Virus record (IMG/VR): IMGVR_UViG_3300044946_000177
Location: 1-64,000 of that record
DNA from: a virus
Reading direction: 5' to 3' (one strand)
Length of the DNA: 64,000 nucleotides
Shown: one piece after another, positions 1-8,192 of the stretch
Numbering within the stretch: the first letter of the stretch is position 1
Layout of the letters: every line of letters begins with the position of its first letter
Position numbers and translations under genes: made by a program
Notes under the pieces: generated by a model
The model's database searches: none
The model's input: only the letters and a program-made list of their open reading frames with translations
Told to the model about the DNA's origin: nothing

Positions 1-1
1 G

Positions 2-337
2 ATATTCACGGTCATGTCGGCATTCGCCCAGTTGGAGCGCGAACGTATCCGCGAGCGCATCGCCGACGGCAAGCGCGCCAAGCGCGAGCGTGGCGGGCAC
101 ACGGGCGGCCCGGTCCCGTACGGCTGGCGCAAGGTCGGAGAGGGCACCAGGGCCGTCCTCGTGCGGAACGAAGCCGAGGAGGAGCATGCGCGTGCGGCCC
201 GCTGGTTCCGGGACCAGGCGCGCGCCAGAGGTCCGACGCGCATCGCCGAGCTGATGTCGCATGAGGGCATGCTGGGGCGAGACGGCAAGCCGTATACGGC
301 CCTGGCGGTGTGGCGGATGTTGAGGAGGGCGGCGTGA
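2..337 (+). CDS. Serine recombinase, C-terminal part (5' end outside window)
   Basis: This is the end of a large serine recombinase (resolvase/integrase), an enzyme that cuts and rejoins DNA at att-like sites. The frame is open from the window edge, and the visible start reads IFTVMSAFAQLERERIRERI. That matches the long helix following the catalytic domain in this family, so the ATG at 14 is internal and the catalytic serine lies upstream of the window. The rest (GGPVPYGWRKV, then RIAELMSHEGM and YTALAVWRMLRRAA) fits the Recombinase DNA-binding domain. The C-terminal zinc/coiled-coil region of very large integrases is absent. It is coupled to the next phage-type gene by a GTGA overlap, so it belongs to the phage. 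It suggests a temperate lifestyle, which is an inference. Confidence 0.8.
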   Translation: MFTVMSAFAQLERERIRERIADGKRAKRERGGHTGGPVPYGWRKVGEGTRAVLVRNEAEEEHARAARWFRDQARARGPTRIAELMSHEGMLGRDGKPYTALAVWRMLRRAA

Positions 338-522
338 AATTTTGGTTGGTTTATACGTTAAAAAACGATGGGCGGCTGTCTAGATTCGACAGCAAGGACG
401 AAGCGGTGGCGTACGCTAAGCGTATTGCTCACGCCGACGCGGGGGGCGATGCCGCGTACGTCATGGAAAGCGTTTTGCTTGCTCGCCGACCGGTTCCTGA
501 CGTTGAAACGGAATTACTGTAA
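334..522 (+). CDS. Small hypothetical protein (62 aa)
   Basis: Not recognised. GTG start at 334, chosen because GAGGAGG lies at 322-328 and the GTG overlaps the recombinase stop as GTGA. The product begins VKFWLVYTLKNDGRLSRF and looks like a single small alpha/beta fold. Its stop TAA overlaps the next ATG by one base, so three genes in a row appear translationally coupled. Confidence 0.6.
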   Translation: MKFWLVYTLKNDGRLSRFDSKDEAVAYAKRIAHADAGGDAAYVMESVLLARRPVPDVETELL

Positions 523-1964
523 TGGGTGACCGTCAGCAAGCGACGCTTTTTTACAACCAGGCGGTTGCGTCCGTCAACAACAAGGATGATCCCAAGCATC
601 TGGAGCACGCGCTCCATTTGTTCTCGTCCGCTTGCAATTCGGATCCAACCTGGGGGCAGGCGTTTTATCACGCCGGCTGCAACCATTCCGATCTCAATGC
701 GATCCCGTCCGCGATCGCCTGCTGGCGCCGCGCCTTGGAGTGCGGCCTGGATGACGGCACCAAGGCCAAGGCGCTGGTCAACATAGGTTACCGCCTTCAC
801 GGTCTTGGGCAGTCGCGAGAGGCTCTCTGCGTGACCGAGGAGGGTTTGAAGGTCGATCCCAACCTCCAGTATGGCTGGGTTCACATCTCCCAGATCAAGA
901 CGATCCAGAACAGGGTCGGCGAAGCGCTGGAGGCGGCGCAGCGCGCGTGGGACTTGATGCCGTCCGATCCGATCGTCGAACTCGCTTATGCGTTCGCGTT
1001 GCTCCAAGCTCGGAAGCTGGATGAAGGCTTCAAACGGTTCGAGGTACGTTTCAGGTACAAACTGAAGTCCTATCTGAATCTGCCTTATGCACAATGGGAG
1101 GGCGAGAGTGGAAAAACGGTTTACGTCGATGCAGACCAAGGTCTTGGAGATACCGTTAGCTTTGCACGTTTCATCCCTTACGCGGCTAGACGGGCACGAT
1201 ATCTGCATCTCCTTGTTCAGCCGGAACTCGTGCGCCTTTTTATGCACGCTTTCGTCGGTCTCCCCAATATCAATATCATACCCAAACCTGCCCCCTTCCC
1301 CGAAGCGGACTGCTGGACGACCTTCGTCAGCCTTCCGACCGCGCTCGGGCTCTCGACCGAAGAAATCCGACAAGCACCGCATATCTCGCACCCGGTTGTC
1401 CAGCTTCCGCTGAATTGGAAGGTTACGGATCGCAAGCTGCATATCGGAATCGCTTGGGCAGGGAGTCCGCTCAATGACATCAACTCGCATCGGTCAATCC
1501 CCGTAGAGCAATTCTTTGACTTATACCGAATCCCAAGTATTCAGCTATATGCTCTCCAAATTGGGCCTGAATCACAGCGCTTGTATGACAATCACGGTCT
1601 TCCCCTAGTGCGAGACCTTTCTCCTTACATCCGAGACGTCGTCGATACCATCTCCGTCCTCAAGCAACTCGACCTGGTGATCTGCTGCGAATCGGCCCTC
1701 GCCCATATCTGCGCCTTGACGGGGACCGAGTGCTGGGTGCCCTACAGCCGCCTAGGCAAGGACTATCGTCTGGGCACGAATGGCCGGGATCAGGTATGGT
1801 CGAATCACCGCGTGTTCAATCAGGGCGAAGACTTGCGCTGGGCGCCCGTTTTTAACGACATCTCACTGGCGCTTCAGGTGAGAGTTGAGGCGTTCGATCG
1901 TACTGTGGAAAATATGAAGCGTTTGGGCATGACAGTTACGAAGAAAAAGAAACGGAGGAAGTGA
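522..1964 (+). CDS. TPR-repeat protein with glycosyltransferase-like domain
   Basis: A 480-residue protein with two parts. Residues about 1-165 are helical tetratricopeptide-like repeats (for example AFYHAGCNHSDLNAIPSAIA and EALEAAQRAWDLMPSDP). Residues about 190-460 resemble the TPR-linked GT-B/GT9-like domain. A glycine-rich DADQGLGDTVSFARF motif lies near residue 205, and near the C-terminus ICCESALAHICALTG matches the usual sugar-nucleotide-binding end. Members of this family transfer sugars to glycans or proteins; substrate and target here are unknown. The C-terminus is very basic (KKKKRRK). With the FkbM gene downstream and two glycosyltransferase-like genes at the right edge, it suggests a glycan-modifying set, which is inference. 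Confidence 0.7.
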   Translation: MGDRQQATLFYNQAVASVNNKDDPKHLEHALHLFSSACNSDPTWGQAFYHAGCNHSDLNAIPSAIACWRRALECGLDDGTKAKALVNIGYRLHGLGQSREALCVTEEGLKVDPNLQYGWVHISQIKTIQNRVGEALEAAQRAWDLMPSDPIVELAYAFALLQARKLDEGFKRFEVRFRYKLKSYLNLPYAQWEGESGKTVYVDADQGLGDTVSFARFIPYAARRARYLHLLVQPELVRLFMHAFVGLPNINIIPKPAPFPEADCWTTFVSLPTALGLSTEEIRQAPHISHPVVQLPLNWKVTDRKLHIGIAWAGSPLNDINSHRSIPVEQFFDLYRIPSIQLYALQIGPESQRLYDNHGLPLVRDLSPYIRDVVDTISVLKQLDLVICCESALAHICALTGTECWVPYSRLGKDYRLGTNGRDQVWSNHRVFNQGEDLRWAPVFNDISLALQVRVEAFDRTVENMKRLGMTVTKKKKRRK

Positions 1965-2272
1965 TGAACTTGATCGACAGGTTGGAAAAAAGAGCGCGAG
2001 AGCTTGATAGAGACGTGATTCGGCATGGTGATTATTATACTAAACCGGCTGACGACCGCGAACTCCTGCTGGAAGCTGCCAAACGACTTAGGGAATTGGA
2101 GCGGCAAGTAGAGCTGTTCATGAAGCATGACGGTAACATGCTGGATCATCTTGAGCGGATGGAGAAATATCGAAATGACCAACGACGAGATGACCGTTCT
2201 GATGATTGCGGCGGAAGGCGAGTCGATGGTCCCGATTGGCCGGTGGAAGGAACCGTTACTGGCGCTGACTGA
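1964..2272 (+). CDS. Small helical hypothetical protein (102 aa)
   Basis: Not recognised. The ATG at 1964 is preferred over the GTG at 1961 because GGAGGA sits at 1953-1958. It overlaps the stop of the TPR gene (TGATG). The first 70 residues (LIDRLEKRARELDRD, then LLLEAAKRLRELERQ) look like charged alpha-helix or coiled coil. The last third overlaps the methyltransferase gene by about 98 bases and reads like out-of-frame sequence, so the true functional part may be the N-terminal region. Confidence 0.5.
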   Translation: MNLIDRLEKRARELDRDVIRHGDYYTKPADDRELLLEAAKRLRELERQVELFMKHDGNMLDHLERMEKYRNDQRRDDRSDDCGGRRVDGPDWPVEGTVTGAD

Positions 2273-3221
2273 ACGCGGGCTGATGAGCGCCAGCGATCCC
2301 GTTAATTACGTCATTACTGTCAAGGGGCGGTCCGAATTGGCGCGGGAAGAGAAGCTGCGTGACGGCGTTTTCGCCAAGGCGTTGTCCGAGCAGCGGCGCG
2401 AGAGCAGCGACCTGCACGTACACATGACCGTACTCGGTCGCGAGATCGTGTTCGACTTGGTGTACGATCCCGGTTTCATTGCCGATGTCGTGACGAAGCG
2501 CTTTCTTGAACATAACGGTGCCTGCGAGCCGGAGACCGTTCATCTCATGCGGCGTGTTCTGCGTCCGGGCGACTTTGCCATTGACGGAGGCGCCAATATT
2601 GGTTTTTTCACGATGGTGATGTCTCGCCTGGTCGGCGATTCTTCGACAGGCTCAGAAGGTCATGTCGAGGCGTTCGAGCCGTCAACGGTCAATTTCAAGA
2701 AGCTGCGCATCAACGTGGAGCGCAGCCACGCCGAGAACGTCACGGTCATCAATCGCGCCTTGTGGAGCGAGGATACCCAGGTTACGCTTCATCAGCCGGC
2801 GGATACCGGCATGAGCAGCTTGGCCCCGTTGCAGGGAACTTTGAACCGGACGCCGGTCGGCGGGCTCACTCTCGACAAGTGGTGTCTTGCTTACGGCCAG
2901 AAGCCGCGGCTGCTGAAGCTGGACATCGAAGGCGCTGAGCTGCACGCCTTGATCGGCGCGGGGCAGTTGCTGACGCGAGGAATCGATTTCGTTTGCTGCG
3001 AGATGAACCTGCCCGCGCTGGACCGGTTCGGCACCTCGCAGATGGACCTGCGTGACTACATGGCGGGTAAGGGCTACACGACGTTCGAGCTCAGGCAGGA
3101 CGGCGGCCGGCCGGTTCCTGTTGATCGGGATCGCTGGCTGGTGTCGGAAGTCGAGAACTTTAACGTGCTGTTCTCGACGGTCGAGCGGGTACATGAGGCT
3201 TGGGAGCAACCGCTGTCATGA
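2175..3221 (+). CDS. FkbM-family methyltransferase with extra N-terminal domain
   Basis: An S-adenosylmethionine-dependent methyltransferase of the FkbM (Methyltransf_21) type, which usually methylates sugar or hydroxyl groups. The SAM-binding motif I GDFAIDGGANIGFFT is near residue 130, VEAFEPSTVNF follows as motif II, and LLKLDIEGAELHAL is near residue 246. All are diagnostic. About 60 residues at the N-terminus (MTNDEMTVLMIAAEGES and on to VITVKGRSELARE) resemble a separate small winged-helix-like phage domain, so this may be a fusion. The ATG at 2175 is chosen over the upstream ATG at 2127 to limit overlap. It follows the TPR-glycosyltransferase, so the pair may act on the same glycan (inference). 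Confidence 0.75.
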   Translation: MTNDEMTVLMIAAEGESMVPIGRWKEPLLALTERGLMSASDPVNYVITVKGRSELAREEKLRDGVFAKALSEQRRESSDLHVHMTVLGREIVFDLVYDPGFIADVVTKRFLEHNGACEPETVHLMRRVLRPGDFAIDGGANIGFFTMVMSRLVGDSSTGSEGHVEAFEPSTVNFKKLRINVERSHAENVTVINRALWSEDTQVTLHQPADTGMSSLAPLQGTLNRTPVGGLTLDKWCLAYGQKPRLLKLDIEGAELHALIGAGQLLTRGIDFVCCEMNLPALDRFGTSQMDLRDYMAGKGYTTFELRQDGGRPVPVDRDRWLVSEVENFNVLFSTVERVHEAWEQPLS

Positions 3222-3478
3222 GTGAGTGGCAACCGATTGAGACGGCTCCGAAGGATGGGAGCGCGATTCTATGTTTTGGCATTCACGACCATTCCCCCGA
3301 AGACGCGCAGCGGGGAGTGCGTGCGGGCGATCATTGGTGGGCCATCATGCTGTGGGATGTTTGGCGTAATCCTCCTAAGTGGGTCTTGGCTAAAGACGGC
3401 TCTACTACGTGGTCAAACCCAACTCATTGGATGCCTCTCTACCGGAGCCTTCAAAGTGACCGACCGCAAAGCCCTTGA
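3218..3478 (+). CDS. DUF551-like small phage protein (86 aa)
   Basis: The opening SEWQPIETAPKDGSAILCFG is typical of short phage proteins of the DUF551 type (W-x-P-I-E-T-x-P-K-D-G). Their role is unknown. Its ATG overlaps the methyltransferase stop as ATGA, supporting coupling. It is rich in tryptophan (HWWAIMLWDVW, WVLAKDGSTTWSNPTHW). The 3' end overlaps the next gene by 23 bases. Confidence 0.65.
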   Translation: MSEWQPIETAPKDGSAILCFGIHDHSPEDAQRGVRAGDHWWAIMLWDVWRNPPKWVLAKDGSTTWSNPTHWMPLYRSLQSDRPQSP

Positions 3479-3785
3479 GAAGCTGTGGGAGCGCGCCGAC
3501 GGCACTTATTTCCGGCGCTATTCTGATCGCTTTTATCACATTCGAAACGCCTATCAGCACGAATGCAGCGGAGAATTCTGGACTCTCGGAGAGCACGAGA
3601 CTAACCGCCGCCGGATCATCTTGTGCCGGGCTGATGCCGAGCAGAAGCCGCTGCCGGACAACAAGGTCATGAAGATCCCGTTCTTGGCGTTTGCGGATGA
3701 GACGATCGAGGATGATGACGATACGCTTTATCCAATTGTCAGGGACATCATGCTGGACGCTTTGAAGAGGGAGAAGTTGAAGTGA
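3456..3785 (+). CDS. Hypothetical phage protein (109 aa)
   Basis: Not recognised. Start GTG at 3456 is inferred from the beginning of protein-like sequence (VTDRKALEKLWERADG) and an upstream GGAG. The product is acidic near its C-terminal half (DETIEDDDDTLYPIV). It overlaps the preceding gene by 23 bases and ends the first plus-strand cluster before a 200-base gap. Confidence 0.55.
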   Translation: MTDRKALEKLWERADGTYFRRYSDRFYHIRNAYQHECSGEFWTLGEHETNRRRIILCRADAEQKPLPDNKVMKIPFLAFADETIEDDDDTLYPIVRDIMLDALKREKLK

Positions 3786-3988
3786 TACTGCTGCGGGGTT
3801 TTGGCTCCAGCAAGCCCGTCGTGAGGAACCGCTAGCGCCGGGACGTGAACTGCCCACGATATGCCGCGGTGAACGACGACCAACTAGGTTGGCATGGTAA
3901 CAGACGCGAAGGTGGCTCAACTGAGAGGAAGGCCCGCAGCGCGCCGCAGTCGTGACAGCCGGAGAGACGGCACCTTTAGGAGACGATA
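3786..3988. other. Gene-poor gap, possible structured leader of the KTSC gene
   Basis: No convincing ORF is present. A 31-codon Arg-rich frame (3894-3989) overlaps the next start as TAATG but lacks a good ribosome binding site. The tract has short self-complementary pieces, for example CCAAC-TAG-GTTGG around 3881 and paired GC-rich blocks near 3920-3965. Just before the next ATG there is TAGGAGACGATA, a plausible Shine-Dalgarno. It may be an untranslated leader or small RNA. No known riboswitch class was recognised. Confidence 0.3.
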
Positions 3989-4204
3989 ATGTCGTGGAGT
4001 CAAAGTGTTTTCTCTTCCGTCGTCTCCGAAGTCGGCTATGACTCGGATACGGGTGAATTGCTCGTAACCTGGAGTAAATCAGGTAAGGTCTCCGCTTACC
4101 AGGGCGTCCCCGAGGATGTCGCCCAGAGGCTTGCCAACGCGCCGTCGGTCGGGCAGATGATCAATGACGAGATCAAGCCGTATTACTCTCACAGCTATAG
4201 GTGA
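3989..4204 (+). CDS. KTSC-domain protein (71 aa)
   Basis: The whole protein fits the KTSC domain: serine-rich start (SVFSSVVSEVGYD), then TGELLVTWSKSGKVSAYQGV and a PSVGQMINDEIKPYYSHSY end. In the family a beta-sheet presents the pattern x-Y-x-x-V-P. KTSC proteins are small, frequent in phages and bacteria, and sometimes fused to Lys-tRNA synthetase; their precise role is not settled. TAGGAG precedes the ATG by seven bases. Confidence 0.75.
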   Translation: MSWSQSVFSSVVSEVGYDSDTGELLVTWSKSGKVSAYQGVPEDVAQRLANAPSVGQMINDEIKPYYSHSYR

Positions 4205-4207
4205 TTC

Positions 4208-4417
4208 ATGCCTGCCGGAAAGTGTGTAGGAGGCCCGTATGCGGGATATTTTTGTGCGCGCCCAACAACTGGATTCGAAGTTTTTATTAAGGTTGGCGAT
4301 AGGATTTTTTCAGAGCGGTATGCGTGGGTGAAAGGTGACGTATGGTTGTGGCGCGGTCCCGCGTTTACAAAAGAATTAGGATTGTGCGATGCTTCTGGAG
4401 GATTACGACTGGACTGA
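4208..4417 (+). CDS. Hypothetical protein (69 aa)
   Basis: Not recognised. Starts three bases after the KTSC stop and overlaps the MazG-like gene by 29 bases. The protein is beta-rich and aromatic (GGPYAGYFCARPTTGFEVFIKV, split by motif GPYAGYF; then YAWVKGDVWLWRGPAF). The ribosome binding site is weak, so coupling to the upstream gene is likely. Confidence 0.5.
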   Translation: MPAGKCVGGPYAGYFCARPTTGFEVFIKVGDRIFSERYAWVKGDVWLWRGPAFTKELGLCDASGGLRLD

Positions 4418-4820
4418 CGACCACCGAAAGAACGTAGAATTCGCCTACGCTTTCATCCGCGAGCGCGTAGCAAAAGGCGGAAAAGGTTGGAGAGGGTATC
4501 CGATGAACGACGTAATGATCGACCTATTGGCGACGCACGAGAAGTTTGTTGCGCACCTTTTTCCTGCCTATTCGTCTTCGGACGAGCGTTTTTTAGCGCT
4601 TGGTCTTTGCGGAGAAGCGGGTGAACTGGCGAACATGATCAAGAAGCGTTGGCGGGATGGCGCTGATTTTACCGAAGAAATTAGGGACGAGATTGCTGAT
4701 GTTAGGATGTATCTTGAGTTGCTTGCCAAATGTTTTGGTATAGAGGGCGTTAAGTTGGATGAGCGCGTTCAACAAAAGTTGCAAAAAGTTGTCGAGAAGC
4801 ATAAAGGACGCTTGACGTGA
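4389..4820 (+). CDS. MazG-like nucleotide pyrophosphohydrolase
   Basis: The core ALGLCGEAGELANMIKK, followed about 15 residues later by EEIRDEIADVRMYLELLA, is the EExxE-12-28-ExxD-type metal site of the all-alpha NTP pyrophosphohydrolase (MazG) superfamily. These enzymes hydrolyse NTPs or related nucleotides to monophosphates. Phage copies are proposed to blunt the (p)ppGpp response or clean the nucleotide pool. The 143-residue length fits a single-domain MazG. Start at 4389 has GAATTAGGA upstream. An internal ATG at 4503 would also leave the whole active core intact. Confidence 0.7.
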   Translation: MLLEDYDWTDDHRKNVEFAYAFIRERVAKGGKGWRGYPMNDVMIDLLATHEKFVAHLFPAYSSSDERFLALGLCGEAGELANMIKKRWRDGADFTEEIRDEIADVRMYLELLAKCFGIEGVKLDERVQQKLQKVVEKHKGRLT

Positions 4821-5086
4821 ACGACGGCCAACCCCTTGTCGAGCGCCCTGATCAAAAGATCGCGGAGCGTTTCCGTGTCATGGCGGAACGGATCGAACGC
4901 AATCCTCAAGAGTTTGGCGGCGCCTGCGTGATCGTCCCGCCCGGCGGTACTGAGCCGATTGAGTTCCTGTTGATCGATGCGAAGGGGGACGCAGCCCAAT
5001 TTTATGGGACCATAAAAAGCAAGCTGGAGATACAGTTGGAGGAGTTGCGGGCGGCGCAGCAGAAGCAACAGCATTGGGGGCGTTGA
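4817..5086 (+). CDS. Hypothetical protein (89 aa)
   Basis: Not recognised. GTG start overlaps the MazG-like stop (GTGA). The product begins MNDGQPLVERPDQKIAERF and ends in a Glu/Gln-rich helix (LEELRAAQQKQQHW). It lies directly before the terminase gene. Its position fits a small terminase-related accessory, but it shows no clear helix-turn-helix, so it is not called terminase small subunit. Confidence 0.5.
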   Translation: MNDGQPLVERPDQKIAERFRVMAERIERNPQEFGGACVIVPPGGTEPIEFLLIDAKGDAAQFYGTIKSKLEIQLEELRAAQQKQQHWGR

Positions 5087-5117
5087 AATTCGACCGCAAG
5101 TGTAATAGCTTGTCACC

Positions 5118-7049
5118 ATGGCAGGCTGGAGCGAAGCGAAAAGGGATCGCGTCGAGGCGGCGTTCTACGCTTTCCTCGCGAAATGTTTCATCAATTCAAA
5201 AGACAAGGGGCGCATTTGCCTAGGCGAGCATCTCTACGACGGGCAGATGCAGTTCATAACAGCCGTCTTTGACGCGCTGGAAGCGGACATCCATCACATT
5301 TATTGCCTCAAGAGCCGGCAGCTTGGCATTTCTACGATCGTTCGCGCCTTGATCGCGTTCTACGTCGGCATTCACGACGGTCTCAAAGGCGCTTTGATCT
5401 TCGACACAAGTCCCCACAAGGAGAGCGCGCGCAAGGAGCTCGTCACGCTCATAAAGAACTTGCCGCGCAGCCTGCGCTTTCCGGAAGTTCAGGGGACCGG
5501 GTCGGGCAATCGCGAGAGCCTGACCCTGATGAACGAGTCGGTGATTCTCTTCATGTCGGCCGGCGTCAAGGAGAGCAAGTCCAGCGGTACGCTGGGCCGC
5601 TCCGAGGGTTTGACCGTCGCGCATCTCAGCGAGCTTTGCTCGTACGAAAATCCTACTGGCATAAAAGCTCTGGAACAGTCGTTTTCTGACGAGCATCCAG
5701 ATCGGCTTTACATTTACGAGTCGACCGCCCGCGGTTACAATATGTGGAAAACGATGTGGGATAAAGCGAAGGCCGACCCCCATCATTGCAAGTGTCTATT
5801 TCTCGGTTGGTTTTCGAAGCCTAGCCAGAGCATCCCCAAAGAGCATGCCGATTTTCAATTGTATGGACTCGCCCCACCGACGACGGAAGAGGCGGTTCGG
5901 ATCAAGGCAGTGAGGGACCAGTACGGCCACGTCATAACGCCCGAGCAGCTGGCTTGGATTCGCAAGAAGGTGAATCCCGAGGTGAACGCTGAGAACGACT
6001 CGGCTGTTGAGGAAGACGACACGATCATGCTTGCCGAGCAGGCCTGGACGGAAGAGGAGGCTTGGCAGCAGACGGGATCGGTATTTTTTGCCGGCGCCGA
6101 CTTGACCGACATGACGAACAAGCATGTCAGTCGCAAGTTCAAGTCTTTTATGTTCCTGGCTGGCGAAGAGTTCGCCGACATGAAAATTTACCGGTCGGAG
6201 AATCCCCGGTCGACCGAGTTGAAGGTGTGGGAAGAACCAGCCCCGGAGGGCGTCTATGTCGCAGGAGTCGATCCCGCCTATGGAGAAAACGAGAACAACT
6301 GCAATTCTGCAATTCAAATCCTTCGATGCTATGCGGACGGGGTCGACCAAGTTGCTGAGTACGCTTGGCCTCTCCAAACAACACGTCATCTTGCATGGAC
6401 CTTGGCGGCTATCTTGGGATGGTACGGCGCTAGTCCTAGAGCCGTTATCCGATACATCCTCGAACTCAACGGTCCCGGCACCGCCGTCTACAACGAAATA
6501 AAGGCGTTGAAGTTCTACATCGAGAACGCGACTTATGTTCAGAAGCCGCTGGAAGAACGCGGGCTCATGAATCTATTTCAGAACGTTAAGACTTATATTT
6601 ACACCCGTCCGGATTCGATGGGGCCGGGGTATAATTATCACTGGCTTACGAATACCCGTTTGAAGATCACGATCATGGAGCAGCTGCGCGATATTGCGTC
6701 CAACGGCAAGTTGCGCATCCGGTCCATGGATCTGATCGAGGAGATGCGGTCGATCTCGCGGGAGGGCGATTCGATCGGGGCGCCGTCGTCGATGCGTGAT
6801 GACCGGGCGGTTGCAATGGCGCTCGCCAATTATTATTGGATGACCAAGATTCGCCAGGGGCTGATTGGCGAGCGGCGCACCCGCGCCGCGGAGGAATCCC
6901 GGCAGCGGCTGTCGATAGTTGACCAGGTGACGCTTTTCAACCAGAATAGCTTGGAGACGTTTTTTGCAGCCAAGCAGGCGGGGCGGCGCCGAGATGCAGT
7001 TGTCGCCACTCGCAATGCCTGGCGCTACGGCACAGGTCGGAGGTATTAA
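5118..7049 (+). CDS. Terminase large subunit
   Basis: The 643-residue DNA-packaging motor (ATPase plus nuclease). Residues about 60-75 (IYCLKSRQLGISTIVRA) form the deviant Walker A loop of phage terminases. The acidic HLSELCSYE near residue 175 supplies the Walker B/catalytic Glu region, and GVYVAGVDPAYGENENN near residue 380 is the first metal-binding Asp of the RNase H-like nuclease. PSSMRDDRAVAMALANYYW near the C-terminus provides the last acidic cluster. It acts with the portal (8189-9934) at the prohead vertex. No small subunit was identified with confidence. ATG at 5118 is 31 bases after the previous stop. Confidence 0.88.
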   Translation: MAGWSEAKRDRVEAAFYAFLAKCFINSKDKGRICLGEHLYDGQMQFITAVFDALEADIHHIYCLKSRQLGISTIVRALIAFYVGIHDGLKGALIFDTSPHKESARKELVTLIKNLPRSLRFPEVQGTGSGNRESLTLMNESVILFMSAGVKESKSSGTLGRSEGLTVAHLSELCSYENPTGIKALEQSFSDEHPDRLYIYESTARGYNMWKTMWDKAKADPHHCKCLFLGWFSKPSQSIPKEHADFQLYGLAPPTTEEAVRIKAVRDQYGHVITPEQLAWIRKKVNPEVNAENDSAVEEDDTIMLAEQAWTEEEAWQQTGSVFFAGADLTDMTNKHVSRKFKSFMFLAGEEFADMKIYRSENPRSTELKVWEEPAPEGVYVAGVDPAYGENENNCNSAIQILRCYADGVDQVAEYAWPLQTTRHLAWTLAAILGWYGASPRAVIRYILELNGPGTAVYNEIKALKFYIENATYVQKPLEERGLMNLFQNVKTYIYTRPDSMGPGYNYHWLTNTRLKITIMEQLRDIASNGKLRIRSMDLIEEMRSISREGDSIGAPSSMRDDRAVAMALANYYWMTKIRQGLIGERRTRAAEESRQRLSIVDQVTLFNQNSLETFFAAKQAGRRRDAVVATRNAWRYGTGRRY

Positions 7050-7050
7050 G

Positions 7051-7251
7051 ATGTTGGATCGTAGAGCATTGTTCGGTTGGATTGCTGCGATGCCAATAGC
7101 GGTGCGCGAGGCTATTAAGAATCCGCCGCGCGTTTTTCAAAAATTTGGCGGCGCCGGCATCGTGACTTTGGCGCAAGTTCGGGAAGGTGCCGTTATCAGG
7201 CTTGAAGAAGAGCGATTGGCGGCGCTTCCTGACCTCTATGAATACGATTAG
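7051..7251 (+). CDS. Hypothetical protein (66 aa)
   Basis: Not recognised. ATG at 7051 is chosen for the TCGGAGG at 7037-7043; it starts one base after the terminase stop. The protein is MLDRRALFGWIAAMPIAVRE, followed by a short acidic tail. The start is mildly hydrophobic with a basic RR, but it is too weak to call a signal peptide. Confidence 0.5.
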   Translation: MLDRRALFGWIAAMPIAVREAIKNPPRVFQKFGGAGIVTLAQVREGAVIRLEEERLAALPDLYEYD

Positions 7252-7378
7252 TCGGCCGCATAACGAGGGCCGGAGCGGAGGTCCGATAACGGAAGGTGGG
7301 ATGCGGGGCCGACCCTCATACGTGGGGTTCTTTACCGTCACAATGCCGCCGATCCGCTCAACCATTATGGAGTCTTGA
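7238..7378 (+). CDS. Possible small protein (46 aa)
   Basis: A weak candidate filling the space between the 66-residue gene and the zinc-ribbon gene. The frame from ATG 7238 encodes a Gly/Arg-rich peptide (GRSGGPITEGGMRGRPSYVG) and its TGA overlaps the next ATG by one base, which favours a real coupled gene. There is no visible ribosome binding site. It may simply be spacer sequence. Confidence 0.25.
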   Translation: MNTISRPHNEGRSGGPITEGGMRGRPSYVGFFTVTMPPIRSTIMES

Positions 7379-7956
7379 TGGCCGTCGTCATCCGTTGCCC
7401 TGCTTGCCGGACCAAGTTTCGGTGGCTCGCCGAGACCGAGGCGTATCCGTCCGATTGCCCGCAATGCGGGGCCTATGTAGGGCACGATCGCGCTGACGAT
7501 GACGTCGTCATGCCGAATATCCTGAGTTTCGCTAACCGTTGCTCGGACGGCGTCTACAAGGCGATGGAGAAGGCGTCCCAGGAGCGGGTTTATCAGGCCG
7601 CCGAGATGGCGGGTTGCGACGCTTCCGACATGGCCGACCTCAAGATTACCAATCTCCGCGACAATATGAAGCAGGGCGAGATCGCTGCCATGCCGGTGGT
7701 TAACGACCTGACCAGGCACATGGATGCCATGCGGGCAAGAAATCCCAATGCGCATGTCGGCTTTGGTTCAGATCATAATTCGATCGCAATGGAGTATGCG
7801 GCTGGTGCCGCTACGGGACATATCGCTCAAGGCGTCCCAGGGTCGATTTTGCCGCGCCGGGGCGCACAGGTGGGAACGGCTTTGACATCTGCGCATGCGG
7901 AAAAGGCGGACGCCGTGTTGCAGGCATCGTACATGAGCAAGGGGTACCTTCGGTGA
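7378..7956 (+). CDS. Zinc-ribbon protein of the head module (192 aa)
   Basis: The N-terminus carries a CPAC-x16-CPQC zinc ribbon (residues 7-30). After this come a helical middle (DGVYKAMEKASQERVYQAAE) and a Gly/Ala-rich C-terminal part. It lies between terminase and portal, where phages often encode small head-completion or packaging helpers, but no family was recognised. ATG at 7378 is preferred over TTG 7375; ATGGAG is upstream. It ends with a GTGATG overlap to the next gene. Confidence 0.55.
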   Translation: MAVVIRCPACRTKFRWLAETEAYPSDCPQCGAYVGHDRADDDVVMPNILSFANRCSDGVYKAMEKASQERVYQAAEMAGCDASDMADLKITNLRDNMKQGEIAAMPVVNDLTRHMDAMRARNPNAHVGFGSDHNSIAMEYAAGAATGHIAQGVPGSILPRRGAQVGTALTSAHAEKADAVLQASYMSKGYLR

Positions 7957-8192
7957 TGACGAACTATCAGTCACTCGAAGCTTTTTTTGAATCCAACGCT
8001 GAGAGGCACGATGCAAATGCTGCGCGGCATATTGCTGACGGCCGCCCCGATTATGCGCTAGGTAGTTTACGTAAGGCTGCCAAGTGGCGGGCTAAGAAGT
8101 CGTTTTTTGACGTGCCGCCACATCTTAAGGAAGTGTACGCAATTACCAAAAGGAATTTTGATCGGTTGCTGTATGAAAGTATCGTGAAATGA
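7956..8192 (+). CDS. Small helical protein before portal (78 aa)
   Basis: Not recognised. ATG at 7956 overlaps the upstream TGA. A mostly helical, charged protein (LEAFFESNAERHDANAARH, then LRKAAKWRAKKSFFDV). Its TGA overlaps the portal ATG as ATGA, so it is likely translated with the portal gene. Confidence 0.55.
   Translation: MTNYQSLEAFFESNAERHDANAARHIADGRPDYALGSLRKAAKWRAKKSFFDVPPHLKEVYAITKRNFDRLLYESIVK

Noticed and set aside
429-1490. 353-residue minus-strand frame
   Set aside because: It is opposite the TPR-glycosyltransferase, whose motifs are clear.
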